A model generated the notes under the pieces. The model saw only the letters and a program-made list of their open reading frames with translations. It was not told the origin of the DNA and searched no databases. 64,000 nt of DNA from Corynebacterium terpenotabidum Y-11 (lineage in GTDB: Bacteria; Actinomycetota; Actinomycetes; Mycobacteriales; Mycobacteriaceae): assembly GCF_000418365.1 (NCBI RefSeq), contig NC_021663.1:558001-622000 (forward strand), in the 5' to 3' direction. Of this stretch, positions 7,236 to 16,964 are shown piece after piece; the first letter of the stretch is position 1, and each line of letters starts with the position of its first letter. The position numbers were made by a program, and so were the translations under genes.

Positions 7236-9988
7236 TACCCTGTTCGAATATGGGAGTCTTGATGTGATGACCTGTCGCAGACCCGCACGATCACCGTCCG
7301 GGCAGCCACGATCACCGCCACGGACGCCATGACGTAGAGCCACATCACCGGCGGCAGCGGCGCGGCGGAGAAGAAGTCCTGTAGCCCCGGCACGTGCACG
7401 ATCGCGAGCATGATGATGACCGCCGCCGCCACCGCGGCCCAGAACAGCCGGTTGGACAACTGGTAGCGGGTGAACACACCCCGGGTACTGCGCCGGTGGA
7501 TGATCGCCGCGAGCTGGGTGCACAGCACGGTGACATAGGTGACCGTCGTCGCTGCGGCGAGTACGCCAGGGTCAGCGTCGGCGACATCCCCGGCGTCGGA
7601 GAGAGAGACCCCCTGCGCCACCCAGGCCAGCAGGTAGCCGCCGAGGGCGAGCAGCCCCATGACAAGGCCGGTGAGGGCAAGATCAAGCATCGTCCACCGG
7701 GTGAGGATCCGTGCGTCCGGGTCGCGGGGCCGCTCGGTGAGCGTCTCGCCCTCTTCCGGATCCCCGCCCAGCGCAGCGATCGGCAGGATCTCACCGAGCA
7801 CGTCGATGGCCAGCAGCAGCGTCACCGGAATCGGTAACGGTACCCCGGCCACGGTGTACAGCAGCAGGCCCACGCCATTGACCACGAACTCGCCGACATT
7901 CGAGGTCAGGCAGCTCAGCACCCCTTTGCGGACGTTCGCGTAGATCCGGCGGCCCTGCCGCACCGCGGTGACCAGTGAAGGGTAGGAGTCGTCCAGGAGG
8001 ACGAGGTCCGCGGCGTCCTTCGCCACGTCGGTCCCGGTCCGGCCCATCGCCACGCCGATGTCCGCGGCCTTCAGTGCCGGGGCGTCGTTGATCCCGTCAC
8101 CGGTGACGGCGACGACCCGGCCGGAATCACGCAGCAGGGTGACGATGCGCATCTTGTCTGCCGGAGCGACCCGGCTGAACACCGTGCCGCCACCGGACGC
8201 CGCCGTCAGCACCTCTGCATCTGTCATGTCGTGCAGCTCGGCGACAGCCACCGTCCGCACCGCGCGTCCGCCGGCCAAGTGTGCCTGGTGCGCGATGGTG
8301 GACGCGGTGAACGCGGAATCGCCGGTGACGATGTTCACCGCGATACCGGCCCGGTGGGTGAGGTCCATTGCCTCCGTCACCTCGTCGCGCAGCGGATCGA
8401 TCATCGCGACGAGACCGAGAAGGGTGAGGTCACATTCCACCGCGTCGACGTCCCCGGTCGGGTCGACGTCGGTGCGTACCGCCACGGCAAGGGTGCGCAG
8501 GCCCCGGCGGGCGTGGGAGTCGGCGGCGTCGAGGAAGGACGCCCGGTCGGCGTCCGTACATTCCCGGACCGTCCCGTCGGGTCCGCCGACGAGGACCCGG
8601 GTGGCGCAGGCGGCCACCACATCCGGCGACCCCTTGACATAGGCGACCGGGGTCCCGTTGATGAGTCTCACCGAGGTCATCCGCCTGCGCTCGGAGTCGA
8701 AGGTCAGCACCCGTACCTGGTCATAGCCCTCCCGCAGTCGATCGGGGTCGAGCCCGCCCTTGGCTGCCAGCGGGAGCAGACAGGCTTCGGTGGGATCGCC
8801 GAGGACGTACCGGTCAGGGTGGTCGGCATCCGGCGGCAGGATGTCCGCGGTGGACGCGAAGGCGCCGACGGCGAGAAAAGCGCCGAGACCTGTGGTGAGG
8901 TCGACGGCGTCGGAGGATACGGTCGCTACCGTCAGTACCCCGTCCGGCCCCCGGAGTTCACCGTCGTTTCCGTACCCGGTACCGGTGACCGCCACCGGGA
9001 CCCCGCCGACCACGGCATCGGTGACCGTCATCTCGTTGCGGGTCAGCGTCCCGGTCTTGTCGGTGCAGATGACCGAGGTGCAGCCCAGCGTCTCGACCGA
9101 GTTCAATTGCTTGACCAGGACGTTCTGCCGGGCCAGTGCGGCTGAGGCGCCGGCCAGGGCGGTGTTCACCTCGGCAGGCAACCCCTGGGGGATCAGGGCG
9201 GCCGCCAGCCCGACGGCGAAGAGCAGGGCGTTGAGGAAGGACATGGACGCGCCAACGGCGACCACCAGCAGCACCGCGGTGATGGTCACGACCATCAGGC
9301 CGACGGTCTTCGTGATCGTCGCCATCTCCTTCTGCAACGGGCCCGGGGGCTGCGGCACATCACCGGTGAGATCGGCGATCTTTCCCAGCTCGGTGCGGGC
9401 CCCTGTGGCGGTGACCAGACCCTGTGCCTCGCCGGTGGCGACGAGGGTTCCGGAGAAGGCAGAGTCGCTGCGTTCGGCGAGCGGGGCGTTCCCGTCGACC
9501 GGGGTCGTGGACTTGTGAGAGGTCCCGGATTCGCCGGTGAGGGCGAACTCGTTGGTGGCGAACCCGTCGACCTCGGTCAACCGCAGGTCGGCGGGGACCG
9601 AATCCCCTTCACCGACGATGACCACATCGCCGACGACGAGGTCCGCGGTCGGGACGGTCATCGTCACCCCGTCCCGGATGACCGCGGCCTCGGCGTGGAC
9701 CAGTCGTTGGAGACTGTCCATGGTGCGTTGCGCCTTGTACTCCTGGATGCCGCCGATCCCGGCGTTGACGGAGACCAGCACCACGAAGACCACGGCCGTC
9801 GACCATTCGCCGGCCAGGGCGACGATCACCGCACTGACCAGCAGCATGACGACGATCCACTCGCGGAACTGGTCGAGGAGGATGCGCCAGGGGCGGCGTC
9901 CTCCGGCGACGGTGATGCGGTTCGGGCCGTCAGTGGCGAGTCGACGGGCGGCCTCAGCCGAACTGAGACCAGCAGATGTGGTGTTCAC
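7232..9988 (-). CDS. P-type cation-transporting ATPase (P2-like)
   Basis: 918 residues from a GTG with the -10 TAACCT seven bases upstream. Ion pump that forms an aspartyl-phosphate. The order is an N-terminal cation-ATPase domain (GLSSAEAARRLATDGPN), two membrane hairpins, the actuator motif LTGES at 150-154, the ion-site segment ALIPQGLPAEV near 264, and DKTGT with phospho-Asp310. The hinge TGDGINDAPALKAADIG comes next, then a six-span C-terminus. The P(Q)GLP membrane motif points to a P2-type pump for Ca2+, Mg2+ or monovalent cations rather than a heavy-metal P1B pump: there is no CPC and no metal-binding domain. Ion not decidable. Confidence 0.92.
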   Translation of the reverse strand: MNTTSAGLSSAEAARRLATDGPNRITVAGGRRPWRILLDQFREWIVVMLLVSAVIVALAGEWSTAVVFVVLVSVNAGIGGIQEYKAQRTMDSLQRLVHAEAAVIRDGVTMTVPTADLVVGDVVIVGEGDSVPADLRLTEVDGFATNEFALTGESGTSHKSTTPVDGNAPLAERSDSAFSGTLVATGEAQGLVTATGARTELGKIADLTGDVPQPPGPLQKEMATITKTVGLMVVTITAVLLVVAVGASMSFLNALLFAVGLAAALIPQGLPAEVNTALAGASAALARQNVLVKQLNSVETLGCTSVICTDKTGTLTRNEMTVTDAVVGGVPVAVTGTGYGNDGELRGPDGVLTVATVSSDAVDLTTGLGAFLAVGAFASTADILPPDADHPDRYVLGDPTEACLLPLAAKGGLDPDRLREGYDQVRVLTFDSERRRMTSVRLINGTPVAYVKGSPDVVAACATRVLVGGPDGTVRECTDADRASFLDAADSHARRGLRTLAVAVRTDVDPTGDVDAVECDLTLLGLVAMIDPLRDEVTEAMDLTHRAGIAVNIVTGDSAFTASTIAHQAHLAGGRAVRTVAVAELHDMTDAEVLTAASGGGTVFSRVAPADKMRIVTLLRDSGRVVAVTGDGINDAPALKAADIGVAMGRTGTDVAKDAADLVLLDDSYPSLVTAVRQGRRIYANVRKGVLSCLTSNVGEFVVNGVGLLLYTVAGVPLPIPVTLLLAIDVLGEILPIAALGGDPEEGETLTERPRDPDARILTRWTMLDLALTGLVMGLLALGGYLLAWVAQGVSLSDAGDVADADPGVLAAATTVTYVTVLCTQLAAIIHRRSTRGVFTRYQLSNRLFWAAVAAAVIIMLAIVHVPGLQDFFSAAPLPPVMWLYVMASVAVIVAARTVIVRVCDRSSHQDSHIRTGY

Positions 9989-9995
9989 TCCGAAC

Positions 9996-10041
9996 AGGTT
10001 ACGACCACGGCCCGGGTGCTGCCCTGCGTGTGTGGGATACT
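9996..10041. promoter_or_regulatory. divergent -10 elements for P-type ATPase and purB
   Basis: Minus-strand TAACCT (10001-9996) lies 7 nt before the ATPase GTG, and plus-strand GATACT (10036-10041, preceded by TGTGG) lies 7 nt before the purB GTG. Both messages are probably leaderless; the two starts are 60 bp apart. Confidence 0.5.
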
Positions 10042-10048
10042 GGTCACC

Positions 10049-11479
10049 GTGGCTGACAAGAAGAAGATCTCCAATGTCCTGGCGAACCGCTACGCCTCCC
10101 CCGAACTCACCGCAATCTGGAGCCCCGAGGACAAGATCCTCGCCGAGCGCCGCCTGTGGATCGCCGTGATGAAGGCCCAGCAGGAGATGGGGGTGGAGAT
10201 CTCCGCGGGTGCGGTCGAGGACTACGAGCGCGTCATCGACAGCATCGATCTCGCGTCCATCGCCGAGCGGGAGAAAATCACCCGACACGACGTCAAGGCC
10301 CGTATCGAGGAGTTCAACGCCCTGGCCGGGCACGAGGACATCCACAAGGGCATGACCAGCCGCGACCTCACTGAGAACGTCGAGCAGCTGCAGATCCGCC
10401 GCTCCCTGGAGATCGCCCGCGACAAGGCCGTCGCCGTCCTCGCCCGCATCGCCGAGCGTGCCGCCGAGTACAAGACCCTCGTCATGGCCGGACGCTCCCA
10501 CAATGTCGCCGCCCAGGCCACTACCCTCGGCAAGCGCTTCGCCTCGGCCGCCGACGAACTGATGGTCGGTATCGAGCGCGTCGAGAACCTCCTGGACCGC
10601 TACCCGCTGCGCGGCATCAAGGGCCCGATGGGCACCAGTCAGGACATGCTCGACCTGCTCGGCGGCGACGTGGACAAGCTCGCCGAGTTCGAGAAGAAGA
10701 TCGCCGACGAACTCGGTTTCTCCCGGATCTTCGACTCCGTCGGCCAGGTCTACCCCCGCTCCCTCGACTTCGACGCACTGTCTGCCCTGGTGGAGATCGG
10801 TGCGGCGATGTCGTCACTGTCGATGACCATCCGTCTCATGGCCGGCAACGAGACCGTCACCGAGGGATTCAAGGAGGGCCAGGTCGGTTCCTCCGCCATG
10901 CCGCACAAGATGAACGCCCGGTCCTGTGAGCGTGTCGGTGGGATGCAGATCCTTCTCCGTGGCTACATGACCATGGCCTCCGACCTCGCCGGTTCCCAGT
11001 GGAACGAGGGTGACGTCTTCTGCTCGGTGGTGCGCCGTGTCGCCCTGCCGGACGCCTTCTTCGCCTTCGACGGTCAGTGCGAGACCTTCCTCACCGTCCT
11101 CGACGAGTTCGGTGCCTTCCCCGCGATGATCGACCGTGAGCTGGAGCGTTACCTGCCGTTCCTCGCCACGACCCGTATTCTCATGGCCGCGGTGCGCGCC
11201 GGGGTCGGCCGAGAGACCGCCCACGAGGTCATCAAGGAGAACGCCGTCGCCGTCGCTCTGAACATGCGCGAGAACGGTGGCGGACAAGACCTCGTCGCCC
11301 GCCTCGCCGCCGATGAGCGTCTCCCGCTGGACGCCGACGCCCTCACCGCGGCCTTGGCCGACCGTCACGCCTTCATCGGTGCGGCGGAGGACCAGACCGA
11401 CCGCGTCCTCGCCCGCGTCGCCGCCGTCGTCGCCAAGTACCCGGACGCCGCCGCCTACACCCCCGGCGATATCCTCTAG
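10049..11479 (+). CDS. purB: adenylosuccinate lyase
   Basis: 476 residues from the GTG that follows the -10 element; a longer frame upstream is non-coding. Fumarase/aspartase-superfamily enzyme that releases fumarate from SAICAR and from adenylosuccinate, acting in IMP and AMP synthesis. Visible landmarks are HDVKARIEEFN and GMTSRDLTEN near 75-105, and the superfamily signature SSAMPHKMNARSCERV near 290 containing the catalytic loop serine. The length is the family norm for actinobacteria. In the genomes I remember purC is close by; here it is 15 kb away, beyond pyc, prp and an ABC operon. Confidence 0.97.
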   Translation: MADKKKISNVLANRYASPELTAIWSPEDKILAERRLWIAVMKAQQEMGVEISAGAVEDYERVIDSIDLASIAEREKITRHDVKARIEEFNALAGHEDIHKGMTSRDLTENVEQLQIRRSLEIARDKAVAVLARIAERAAEYKTLVMAGRSHNVAAQATTLGKRFASAADELMVGIERVENLLDRYPLRGIKGPMGTSQDMLDLLGGDVDKLAEFEKKIADELGFSRIFDSVGQVYPRSLDFDALSALVEIGAAMSSLSMTIRLMAGNETVTEGFKEGQVGSSAMPHKMNARSCERVGGMQILLRGYMTMASDLAGSQWNEGDVFCSVVRRVALPDAFFAFDGQCETFLTVLDEFGAFPAMIDRELERYLPFLATTRILMAAVRAGVGRETAHEVIKENAVAVALNMRENGGGQDLVARLAADERLPLDADALTAALADRHAFIGAAEDQTDRVLARVAAVVAKYPDAAAYTPGDIL

Positions 11480-11551
11480 GACGTTTCAGGACGGCGCCGG
11501 CGATCCTGCAGGGTTGCCTGTCCATGCTGGTCACAGCACGAATCTGTCGCA

Positions 11552-11557
11552 TACGCT
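11552..11557 (+). promoter_or_regulatory. -10 element of the VIT-family gene
   Basis: TACGCT is followed by six bases and the ATG at 11564, consistent with a leaderless transcript. Confidence 0.5.
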
Positions 11558-11563
11558 GGGGAT

Positions 11564-12265
11564 ATGACTACCGCACATCCGGGCGAAGCCCATCCGACCT
11601 CCGTCAACGCGAAACTCAACACCCTGCGGGCCGGGGTGCTGGGTGCCAACGACGGCATCGTCTCGACCTCCGCCCTGCTGCTAGGCGTCATCGCCTCCGG
11701 GGCGGGGTCCACCGCGATCTTCACCGCGGGCATGGCTGCTGCCGTCGCGGGTGCGGTATCGATGGCTCTGGGGGAGTACGTTTCCGTCTCCGCACAGCGC
11801 GACAGCGAGAAGTCGTTGATCGCCAAGGAAACCGGCGAGTTGACGGACATGCCGGCCGAGGAGACCGAGGAGATGGCGGGGATCCTCCGGGGTTACGGCA
11901 TCTCGGCAGAGACGGCGGAGAAGGCCGCCGCGGAAATCCAGGCGGGGGATCCGCTGCCGGCCCACCTGCAGCTGGAACTCGGTATCGACGAGGAGGACCT
12001 CACCCGCCCCTGGGCCGCGGCCGGATCCTCGGCGGTGTCGTTCATGCTCGGGGCGCTGCTGCCGATGCTGGCGGTCCTGATAGCCCCGCACAGTGTGGCT
12101 GCGGTCGTCGTGACCGTGGTGACGCTGCTCGCTCTCGCGGTGACCGGTGCAGTCTCCGCGCGGCTCGGCGGGAACCCGGTGGGGAAGTCCGTCGCCCGCC
12201 TCGTCATCGGCGGTGCACTGGGACTCGCGGTGACCTACGCGGTCGGCTCGTTGTTCGACGTCTGA
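11564..12265 (+). CDS. VIT1/CCC1-family iron/manganese transporter
   Basis: 233 residues, polytopic. The N-terminal half has the family hallmark GVLGANDGIVSTSALLLGV (first span) and GAVSMALGEYVSVSAQRDSE (second span plus cytoplasmic metal-binding helix). An acidic helical domain of about 80 residues follows, then three C-terminal spans. Family members move Fe2+ or Mn2+ out of the cytosol; the Asp and Glu of the first two spans are retained. Transcribed from its own probable leaderless promoter; convergent with the LysE gene with a 7-bp gap. Confidence 0.9.
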   Translation: MTTAHPGEAHPTSVNAKLNTLRAGVLGANDGIVSTSALLLGVIASGAGSTAIFTAGMAAAVAGAVSMALGEYVSVSAQRDSEKSLIAKETGELTDMPAEETEEMAGILRGYGISAETAEKAAAEIQAGDPLPAHLQLELGIDEEDLTRPWAAAGSSAVSFMLGALLPMLAVLIAPHSVAAVVVTVVTLLALAVTGAVSARLGGNPVGKSVARLVIGGALGLAVTYAVGSLFDV

Positions 12266-12272
12266 CGGACGT

Positions 12273-12941
12273 CTAGACGACCAGCGCGTCGAGCAGAAGC
12301 CAGGTACCGAAGACCGTGAGGAAGAGCCCGGAGGCCACACTGACCGCCATGCTCAGCCGGGGACGCGAGCGCAGCAGGGAGCGGGCGGCCACCGCCACGC
12401 CGGAGTAGACGACGAGGATCTCGAGGATGAAGATCCCGCCGAGCAGGAGGATCTGGACACCGGAGGCCCAGCCTCCCTCGGTGAGGAACTGGGGAAGCAG
12501 GGCGAGCAGCAGCATGAGGCCCTTGGGGTTGATCCCGCTGACACCCATGCCGTGCAGGTACTGCTGCAGGCTGTCCCGGCGGGCGTCCGCGGCCGTGGGT
12601 GCGGCGGGTCCGGTGGCTGCGTCGGTGCCGGCGGCCACGGTGACGAGGGATCCGTCGGTGCTTTTCAGTCCGAGCAGTGTCGTGACGCCGAGCCAGAGGA
12701 TGTAGCACGACCCGACCACGGTGAGGGCGGTGAGGATCCCGGGGGAGGACGCCACGACCGCACCCACCCCGACGGCGATCACCGAGACGACGACCACGTA
12801 TCCGCTGGCGAGTCCGAGGATCGGCGGCACGATGGACCGGGACCGCAGACCGGCGGTGATGGCGTAGGCCCAGTCGGCGCCGGGCATGAGCGAGAACAGT
12901 CCGGCGGTGAGTGCGAACTGAAGGACGAGTGCTGTTTCCAC
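12273..12941 (-). CDS. LysE/RhtB-family amino-acid exporter
   Basis: 222 residues, GTG start. Six hydrophobic segments, with the family N-terminus (hydrophobic helix ending FSLMPGADWAY; LysE proteins usually have SxTPGP here) and the conserved ISGINPKG-type turn as VSGINPKGLMLLLALLPQF in the third span. Exports small amino acids or related compounds. It is divergent from an Lrp/AsnC regulator with an 83-bp shared control region, the classic layout of a substrate-induced exporter. A ~35-residue Ala/Thr-rich loop near 95-125 is longer than usual. Confidence 0.92.
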   Translation of the reverse strand: METALVLQFALTAGLFSLMPGADWAYAITAGLRSRSIVPPILGLASGYVVVVSVIAVGVGAVVASSPGILTALTVVGSCYILWLGVTTLLGLKSTDGSLVTVAAGTDAATGPAAPTAADARRDSLQQYLHGMGVSGINPKGLMLLLALLPQFLTEGGWASGVQILLLGGIFILEILVVYSGVAVAARSLLRSRPRLSMAVSVASGLFLTVFGTWLLLDALVV

Positions 12942-12949
12942 GGGTCACA

Positions 12950-13019
12950 AGTTTATTGCGGAGGTCCGGAAAGGTGTTCCGTGATTTTCATCTGGTCTGG
13001 GGAGTCCGTGCAATAATAT
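12950..13019. promoter_or_regulatory. divergent promoters with inverted GCAATAA half-sites
   Basis: Minus-strand -10 TAAACT (12955-12950) lies 8 nt before the LysE start; plus-strand -10 TAATAT (13014-13019) lies 5 nt before the Lrp ATG. TTATTGC (12953-12959) and GCAATAA (13010-13016) form an inverted pair, each overlapping one -10. This is a likely Lrp binding arrangement. Confidence 0.5.
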
Positions 13020-13024
13020 TCCGC

Positions 13025-13480
13025 ATGGACGCTGTTGACCGGGAAATACTTTCACACCTTCAGCGGGACGGGCGGATGAGTGTCACCGATCTCGCGAGGA
13101 CGGTCCGGCTCAGTGTCTCCGCCTGCCACCGCCGGGTGAAGGATCTCGAGAGCTCCGGGGCGATCCGTGGCTACCACGCGGAGATCTCCCCCGAGGCCCT
13201 GGGACTGACCTTCGAGGCGCTCGTCATGGTGACGATGGGACGTACCGACCAGGCGACCGTCGCCGCATTCGAGAAGGCCGTCGCCGCTGAACCGTCGGTC
13301 ATCTCCGCGGAGCGGCTCTTCGGCGAGACCGACTTCATCCTGCGCACCCTCAGCCGGGACCTCGCCGGCTACCAGGAGCTCTACGACACGGTGCTCGGCA
13401 CCCTCCCCGGGGTGGAACGGCTGACCTCGACGATGGTGATGAAGCGGCTGGACACCGGTGCCCCCGGTCCACGTCTGTAG
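13025..13480 (+). CDS. Lrp/AsnC-family transcriptional regulator
   Basis: 151 residues. The N-terminal winged helix-turn-helix (MDAVDREILSHLQRDGRMS, then DLARTVRLSVSACHRRVKDLE) is textbook Lrp. The C-terminal RAM/ligand domain covers about 65-148 (ALVMVTM, then ETDFILRTLSRDLAGYQEL). It probably senses an amino acid and controls the divergent exporter and itself through the half-sites that overlap both promoters. The ATG at 13025 is preferred over longer frames because it starts exactly at the HTH domain and five bases after a -10 hexamer. The last codons run into a strong hairpin shared with pyc. Confidence 0.93.
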   Translation: MDAVDREILSHLQRDGRMSVTDLARTVRLSVSACHRRVKDLESSGAIRGYHAEISPEALGLTFEALVMVTMGRTDQATVAAFEKAVAAEPSVISAERLFGETDFILRTLSRDLAGYQELYDTVLGTLPGVERLTSTMVMKRLDTGAPGPRL

Positions 13481-13500
13481 ACGCGGGCCGGGGGCACCGG
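13455..13500. terminator. bidirectional hairpin between Lrp gene and pyc
   Basis: Perfect 13-bp inverted repeat (13455-13467 with 13488-13500, arms CCGGTGCCCCCGG and its complement) overlapping the Lrp stop, between convergent genes. There is no T-tract, as is common in high-GC actinobacteria. Confidence 0.6.
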
Positions 13501-13526
13501 GAGCAGGGAGAACGGGGCGGAGGGAA

Positions 13527-16500
13527 CTACTCGACGACGACGAGCAGGTCGCCGCCCTCCACCTTGGTCGGCTTGGTCATGATGACCCGCGCGACCCGAC
13601 CGGCGACCGGGGTCGTGATCGTCGCCTCCATCTTCATCGCCTCGATGACGGCCACGGCGTCCCCGGCGCTGACCTCGTCACCGACCGTCGCGGTGACGGT
13701 GACCGCCCCGGCGAACGGTGCGGCGACCTGACCCTCGACAGCCGGGTCGGCCTTCTCCGCGGCGGCGGTGACGGACTCGACCCCGCGGTCGCGCACCCGC
13801 ATCGGACGGATCTGGCCGTTGACGTTCATGACGACCTGACGCATGCCCTTCTCATCGGGTTCCCCGACGGCGTCCAGGCGGACGACCAGCGGCGGATTGC
13901 CCTTGATACGCACCGCCGTCTCCTCGCCCTCCTTGAGGCCGTAGAGGAACTGCCGGTCGGTGAGGACGGAGACGTCACCGAACTGCCGGGCATGCTCGGC
14001 GAAGCCCGCGGATTCCTTCGGGAACAACAGACGGCTCAGTGCGGCCCGCCGCTCGGCTGAGGTCGTACCAGTGAGGTGGGCCTCCTCCTCGGCCGGGACC
14101 TCGGTCACCCGCGACGCGGTCGAGGCACGGCCCTCCAGGGCCTTCGTGCGCAGCGGCTCCGGCCAGCCACCGGGCGGGGTGCCCAGCTCGCCACGGAGGA
14201 AGGCGATAACGGACGCCGGGATGTCGTACTTCTGCGGGTCCGCGGCGAACTCGTCGACACTCACCCCGGAGCCGACGAGGTACAGTGCCAGGTCACCGAC
14301 GACCTTGGAGGACGGGGTGACCTTGGTCGGCCGACCGAGCAGGGTGTTCACTCCCGCGTAGGCGTCCTCGATGAGCTCGAAGCGGTCGCCGAGGCCGAGG
14401 GCGACGGCCTGCGTCCGCAGGTTGGACAGCTGCCCACCGGGGATTTCGTGGGTGTACACCCGGCCCGTAGGGCCGGGCAGTCCGGATTCGAAGGGACCGT
14501 AGAGGGCGCGGACGGCCTCCCAGTAGGGCTCCAGGGAGTTGACGGCGTCCAGGGACAGGCCGGTATCCCGGTCGGTGTGGGCGAAGGCGGCCACGATAGC
14601 GGACAGTGACGGCTGCGACGTCGTCCCGGCCATCGAGGCGGACGCCCCGTCGACGGCATCGGCACCGGCCTGGGCGGCCGCGAGGTAGGTTGCGAGCTGG
14701 CCGCCGGCGGTGTCGTGGGTGTGTACGTGCACCGGCACATCGAAGTTCGACCGCAGGGCTGTCACCAGGGTGGACGCCGCCTGCGGGCGGAGCAGGCCCG
14801 CCATATCCTTGATGGCGAGGACATGCGCGCCGGAGGTGACGATCCGCTCGGCGAGCCTCAGGTAGTAGTCGAGGGTGTAGAGGTCCTCGGCCGGGTTCGA
14901 GAGGTCACCGGCGTAGGCCATGGCGACCTCGGCGACACCGGTCCCGGTCTCCAGCACCGCGTCGATGGCGGTGCGCATCTGGTCGATGTCGTTGAGTGCG
15001 TCGAAGATGCGGAAGATGTCCACCCCGGACGCCGCGGCCTCGGCGACGAAGGAGCGGCACACCACGTCCGGGTAGGGGGTGTAGCCGACGGTGTTGCGGC
15101 CGCGCAGCAGCATCTGGATGTTCGTGTTCGGCATCGCCGCACGCAGCTGGTCGAGCCGCTCCCACGGATCCTCGTGGAGGAACTGCAGGGCCACGTCATA
15201 GGTGGCACCACCCCAGGCCTCGACAGAGAGCAGCTCGGGGGTGAGCCGGGCAACCGCCTCGGCGGCGGAGACCAGGGATGTGGTCCGTACCCGGGTGGCC
15301 AGCAGGGACTGGTGGGCGTCCCGGAAGGTGGTGTCGGTGACCGCCAGGGCCTGCTGTGCCCGCAGTCGGCGGGCGAACTCGGCGGGGCCGACCTCGAGCA
15401 GCAGGTCGCGGTTGCCACGGGGCAGCGGGGCCCCGCTGACGCCCTCACCGGCGGATTTCGCGTCGTGCTGGACGATGCTCGCTGGCAGCTTGCGGTTCGG
15501 CACCACGTCGGTGGGACGCTCGCCGTTCGGCCGGTTGACGGTCACGTCGGCGAGATAGTCGAGGAGGCGTCCGGCCTCGTCATCGGCCGGTGGGGCCTGC
15601 AGCAGCCACGGATGGTCCTGGATGAAGGCGGTGGAGATGCGGTGGTGCTGGAAGTCGTCCTCGCGCAGCAGGGCCCGCAGGAAGCCGATGTTGGTGGCGA
15701 CCCCGGAGACGGTGAACTCGTTGAGGGCACGCTGGGCGCGGGTGACCGCCTGGGCGAAGTCCGCGCCGCGGCAGGTCATCTTCACGAGCATCGAGTCGAA
15801 GTGGGCGGTGATCTCGCCACCGAGGGACGCCGCCCCGTCGAGGCGGACGCCCGCTCCGCCCGGGGAGCGGTAGGCGGTGATGGTGCCGGTGTCCGGACGG
15901 AAGCCGTTGTTCGGGTCCTCGGTGGTGATGCGGGTTTGCAGGGCGGCACCGCGCAGGACGATGCTCTCCTGGCTCAGTCCGAGATCGGCCAGGGAGGCGC
16001 CGGCCAGGATGTCCATCTGGGACTTCACGAGGTCGACGGAGGTGACCTCCTCGGTCACCGTGTGCTCGACCTGGATCCGCGGGTTCATCTCGATGAAGAC
16101 GTGGTTCTCGTTCTCGTCGACGAGGAACTCCACGGTGCCGGCACCGTAGTAGTTGATCGACTTGCAGAACGTCACGGCGTCCGCGCAGATGCGCTGGCGC
16201 AGTTCCTCGGAAATGTGCTGGGCCGGGGCGATCTCCACGACCTTCTGGTGGCGGCGCTGCAGGGAGCAGTCCCGCTCGTAGAGGTGGATGATGTTGCCCT
16301 GGGTGTCACCGAGGATCTGGACCTCGATGTGCTGCGGGTTGATGACGGCGCGCTCGATGTAGACACGACCGTCACCGAATGCTGCGGCGGCTTCGCGCGA
16401 CGCCTCGGCGGCCTTCTCCGCCAGCTCCTCGGGGGAGCCGACGAAGCGCATCCCGCGTCCTCCGCCGCCGGCGACCGCTTTGACGAACAGGGGGTAGGTG

Positions 16501-16964
16501 CGTCCCTCGGCGAAGGAGACGAGTTCGTCGATGTCGGCGCTGGGTTCGGAGTCGTCGAGGATCGGCAGCCCCGCCCGGCGGGCGGCCTCGACGGCGGCGG
16601 ACTTGTCACCGGTCAGCTCCAGGGTCTCCGGGGACGGGCCAATGAAGGTGATGCCGTTCGCGGCGCACTCGCGGGCCAGCTGCGCGTTCTCCGAGAGGAA
16701 GCCGTAGCCGGGGTAGACGGCGTCCGCACCGGTCTGCTTGGCGGCGCGGATGATTTCGTCGATGTCGAGGTAGGCCTTGACCGGCGAGCCTTCGACACCG
16801 ATGCGCACGGCTTCGTCGGCGAAGGCGCGGTGGAAGGAGTTACGGTCCTCCCGGGGATAGACGGCGACGGTTGTCGCGCCGGTCTCGTAGGCGGCCCGGA
16901 AGGCACGCACCGCGATCTCGCCACGGTTGGCGACGAGGATTTTGTCGAAAGAGGGGATAGCCAT
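13527..16964 (-). CDS. pyc: pyruvate carboxylase
   Basis: 1145 residues, the full single-chain length. It carboxylates pyruvate to oxaloacetate, replenishing the TCA cycle. Order: biotin carboxylase (about 5-455, with the ATP loop KAVAGGGGRGMRF and EMNPRIQVEHTVTEEV), carboxyltransferase barrel (about 545-810, with TFRDAHQSLLATRVR and the metal HVHTHDTAGG), PYC/OADA domain, and a biotinyl domain with EAMKME (biotin on Lys1111). AAAGGA lies nine bases before the ATG. It follows the prp operon on the same strand after a hairpin, so is probably separate. The pairing suits growth on propionate or lactate, where the product pyruvate must refill oxaloacetate. Confidence 0.98.
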   Translation of the reverse strand: MAIPSFDKILVANRGEIAVRAFRAAYETGATTVAVYPREDRNSFHRAFADEAVRIGVEGSPVKAYLDIDEIIRAAKQTGADAVYPGYGFLSENAQLARECAANGITFIGPSPETLELTGDKSAAVEAARRAGLPILDDSEPSADIDELVSFAEGRTYPLFVKAVAGGGGRGMRFVGSPEELAEKAAEASREAAAAFGDGRVYIERAVINPQHIEVQILGDTQGNIIHLYERDCSLQRRHQKVVEIAPAQHISEELRQRICADAVTFCKSINYYGAGTVEFLVDENENHVFIEMNPRIQVEHTVTEEVTSVDLVKSQMDILAGASLADLGLSQESIVLRGAALQTRITTEDPNNGFRPDTGTITAYRSPGGAGVRLDGAASLGGEITAHFDSMLVKMTCRGADFAQAVTRAQRALNEFTVSGVATNIGFLRALLREDDFQHHRISTAFIQDHPWLLQAPPADDEAGRLLDYLADVTVNRPNGERPTDVVPNRKLPASIVQHDAKSAGEGVSGAPLPRGNRDLLLEVGPAEFARRLRAQQALAVTDTTFRDAHQSLLATRVRTTSLVSAAEAVARLTPELLSVEAWGGATYDVALQFLHEDPWERLDQLRAAMPNTNIQMLLRGRNTVGYTPYPDVVCRSFVAEAAASGVDIFRIFDALNDIDQMRTAIDAVLETGTGVAEVAMAYAGDLSNPAEDLYTLDYYLRLAERIVTSGAHVLAIKDMAGLLRPQAASTLVTALRSNFDVPVHVHTHDTAGGQLATYLAAAQAGADAVDGASASMAGTTSQPSLSAIVAAFAHTDRDTGLSLDAVNSLEPYWEAVRALYGPFESGLPGPTGRVYTHEIPGGQLSNLRTQAVALGLGDRFELIEDAYAGVNTLLGRPTKVTPSSKVVGDLALYLVGSGVSVDEFAADPQKYDIPASVIAFLRGELGTPPGGWPEPLRTKALEGRASTASRVTEVPAEEEAHLTGTTSAERRAALSRLLFPKESAGFAEHARQFGDVSVLTDRQFLYGLKEGEETAVRIKGNPPLVVRLDAVGEPDEKGMRQVVMNVNGQIRPMRVRDRGVESVTAAAEKADPAVEGQVAAPFAGAVTVTATVGDEVSAGDAVAVIEAMKMEATITTPVAGRVARVIMTKPTKVEGGDLLVVVE

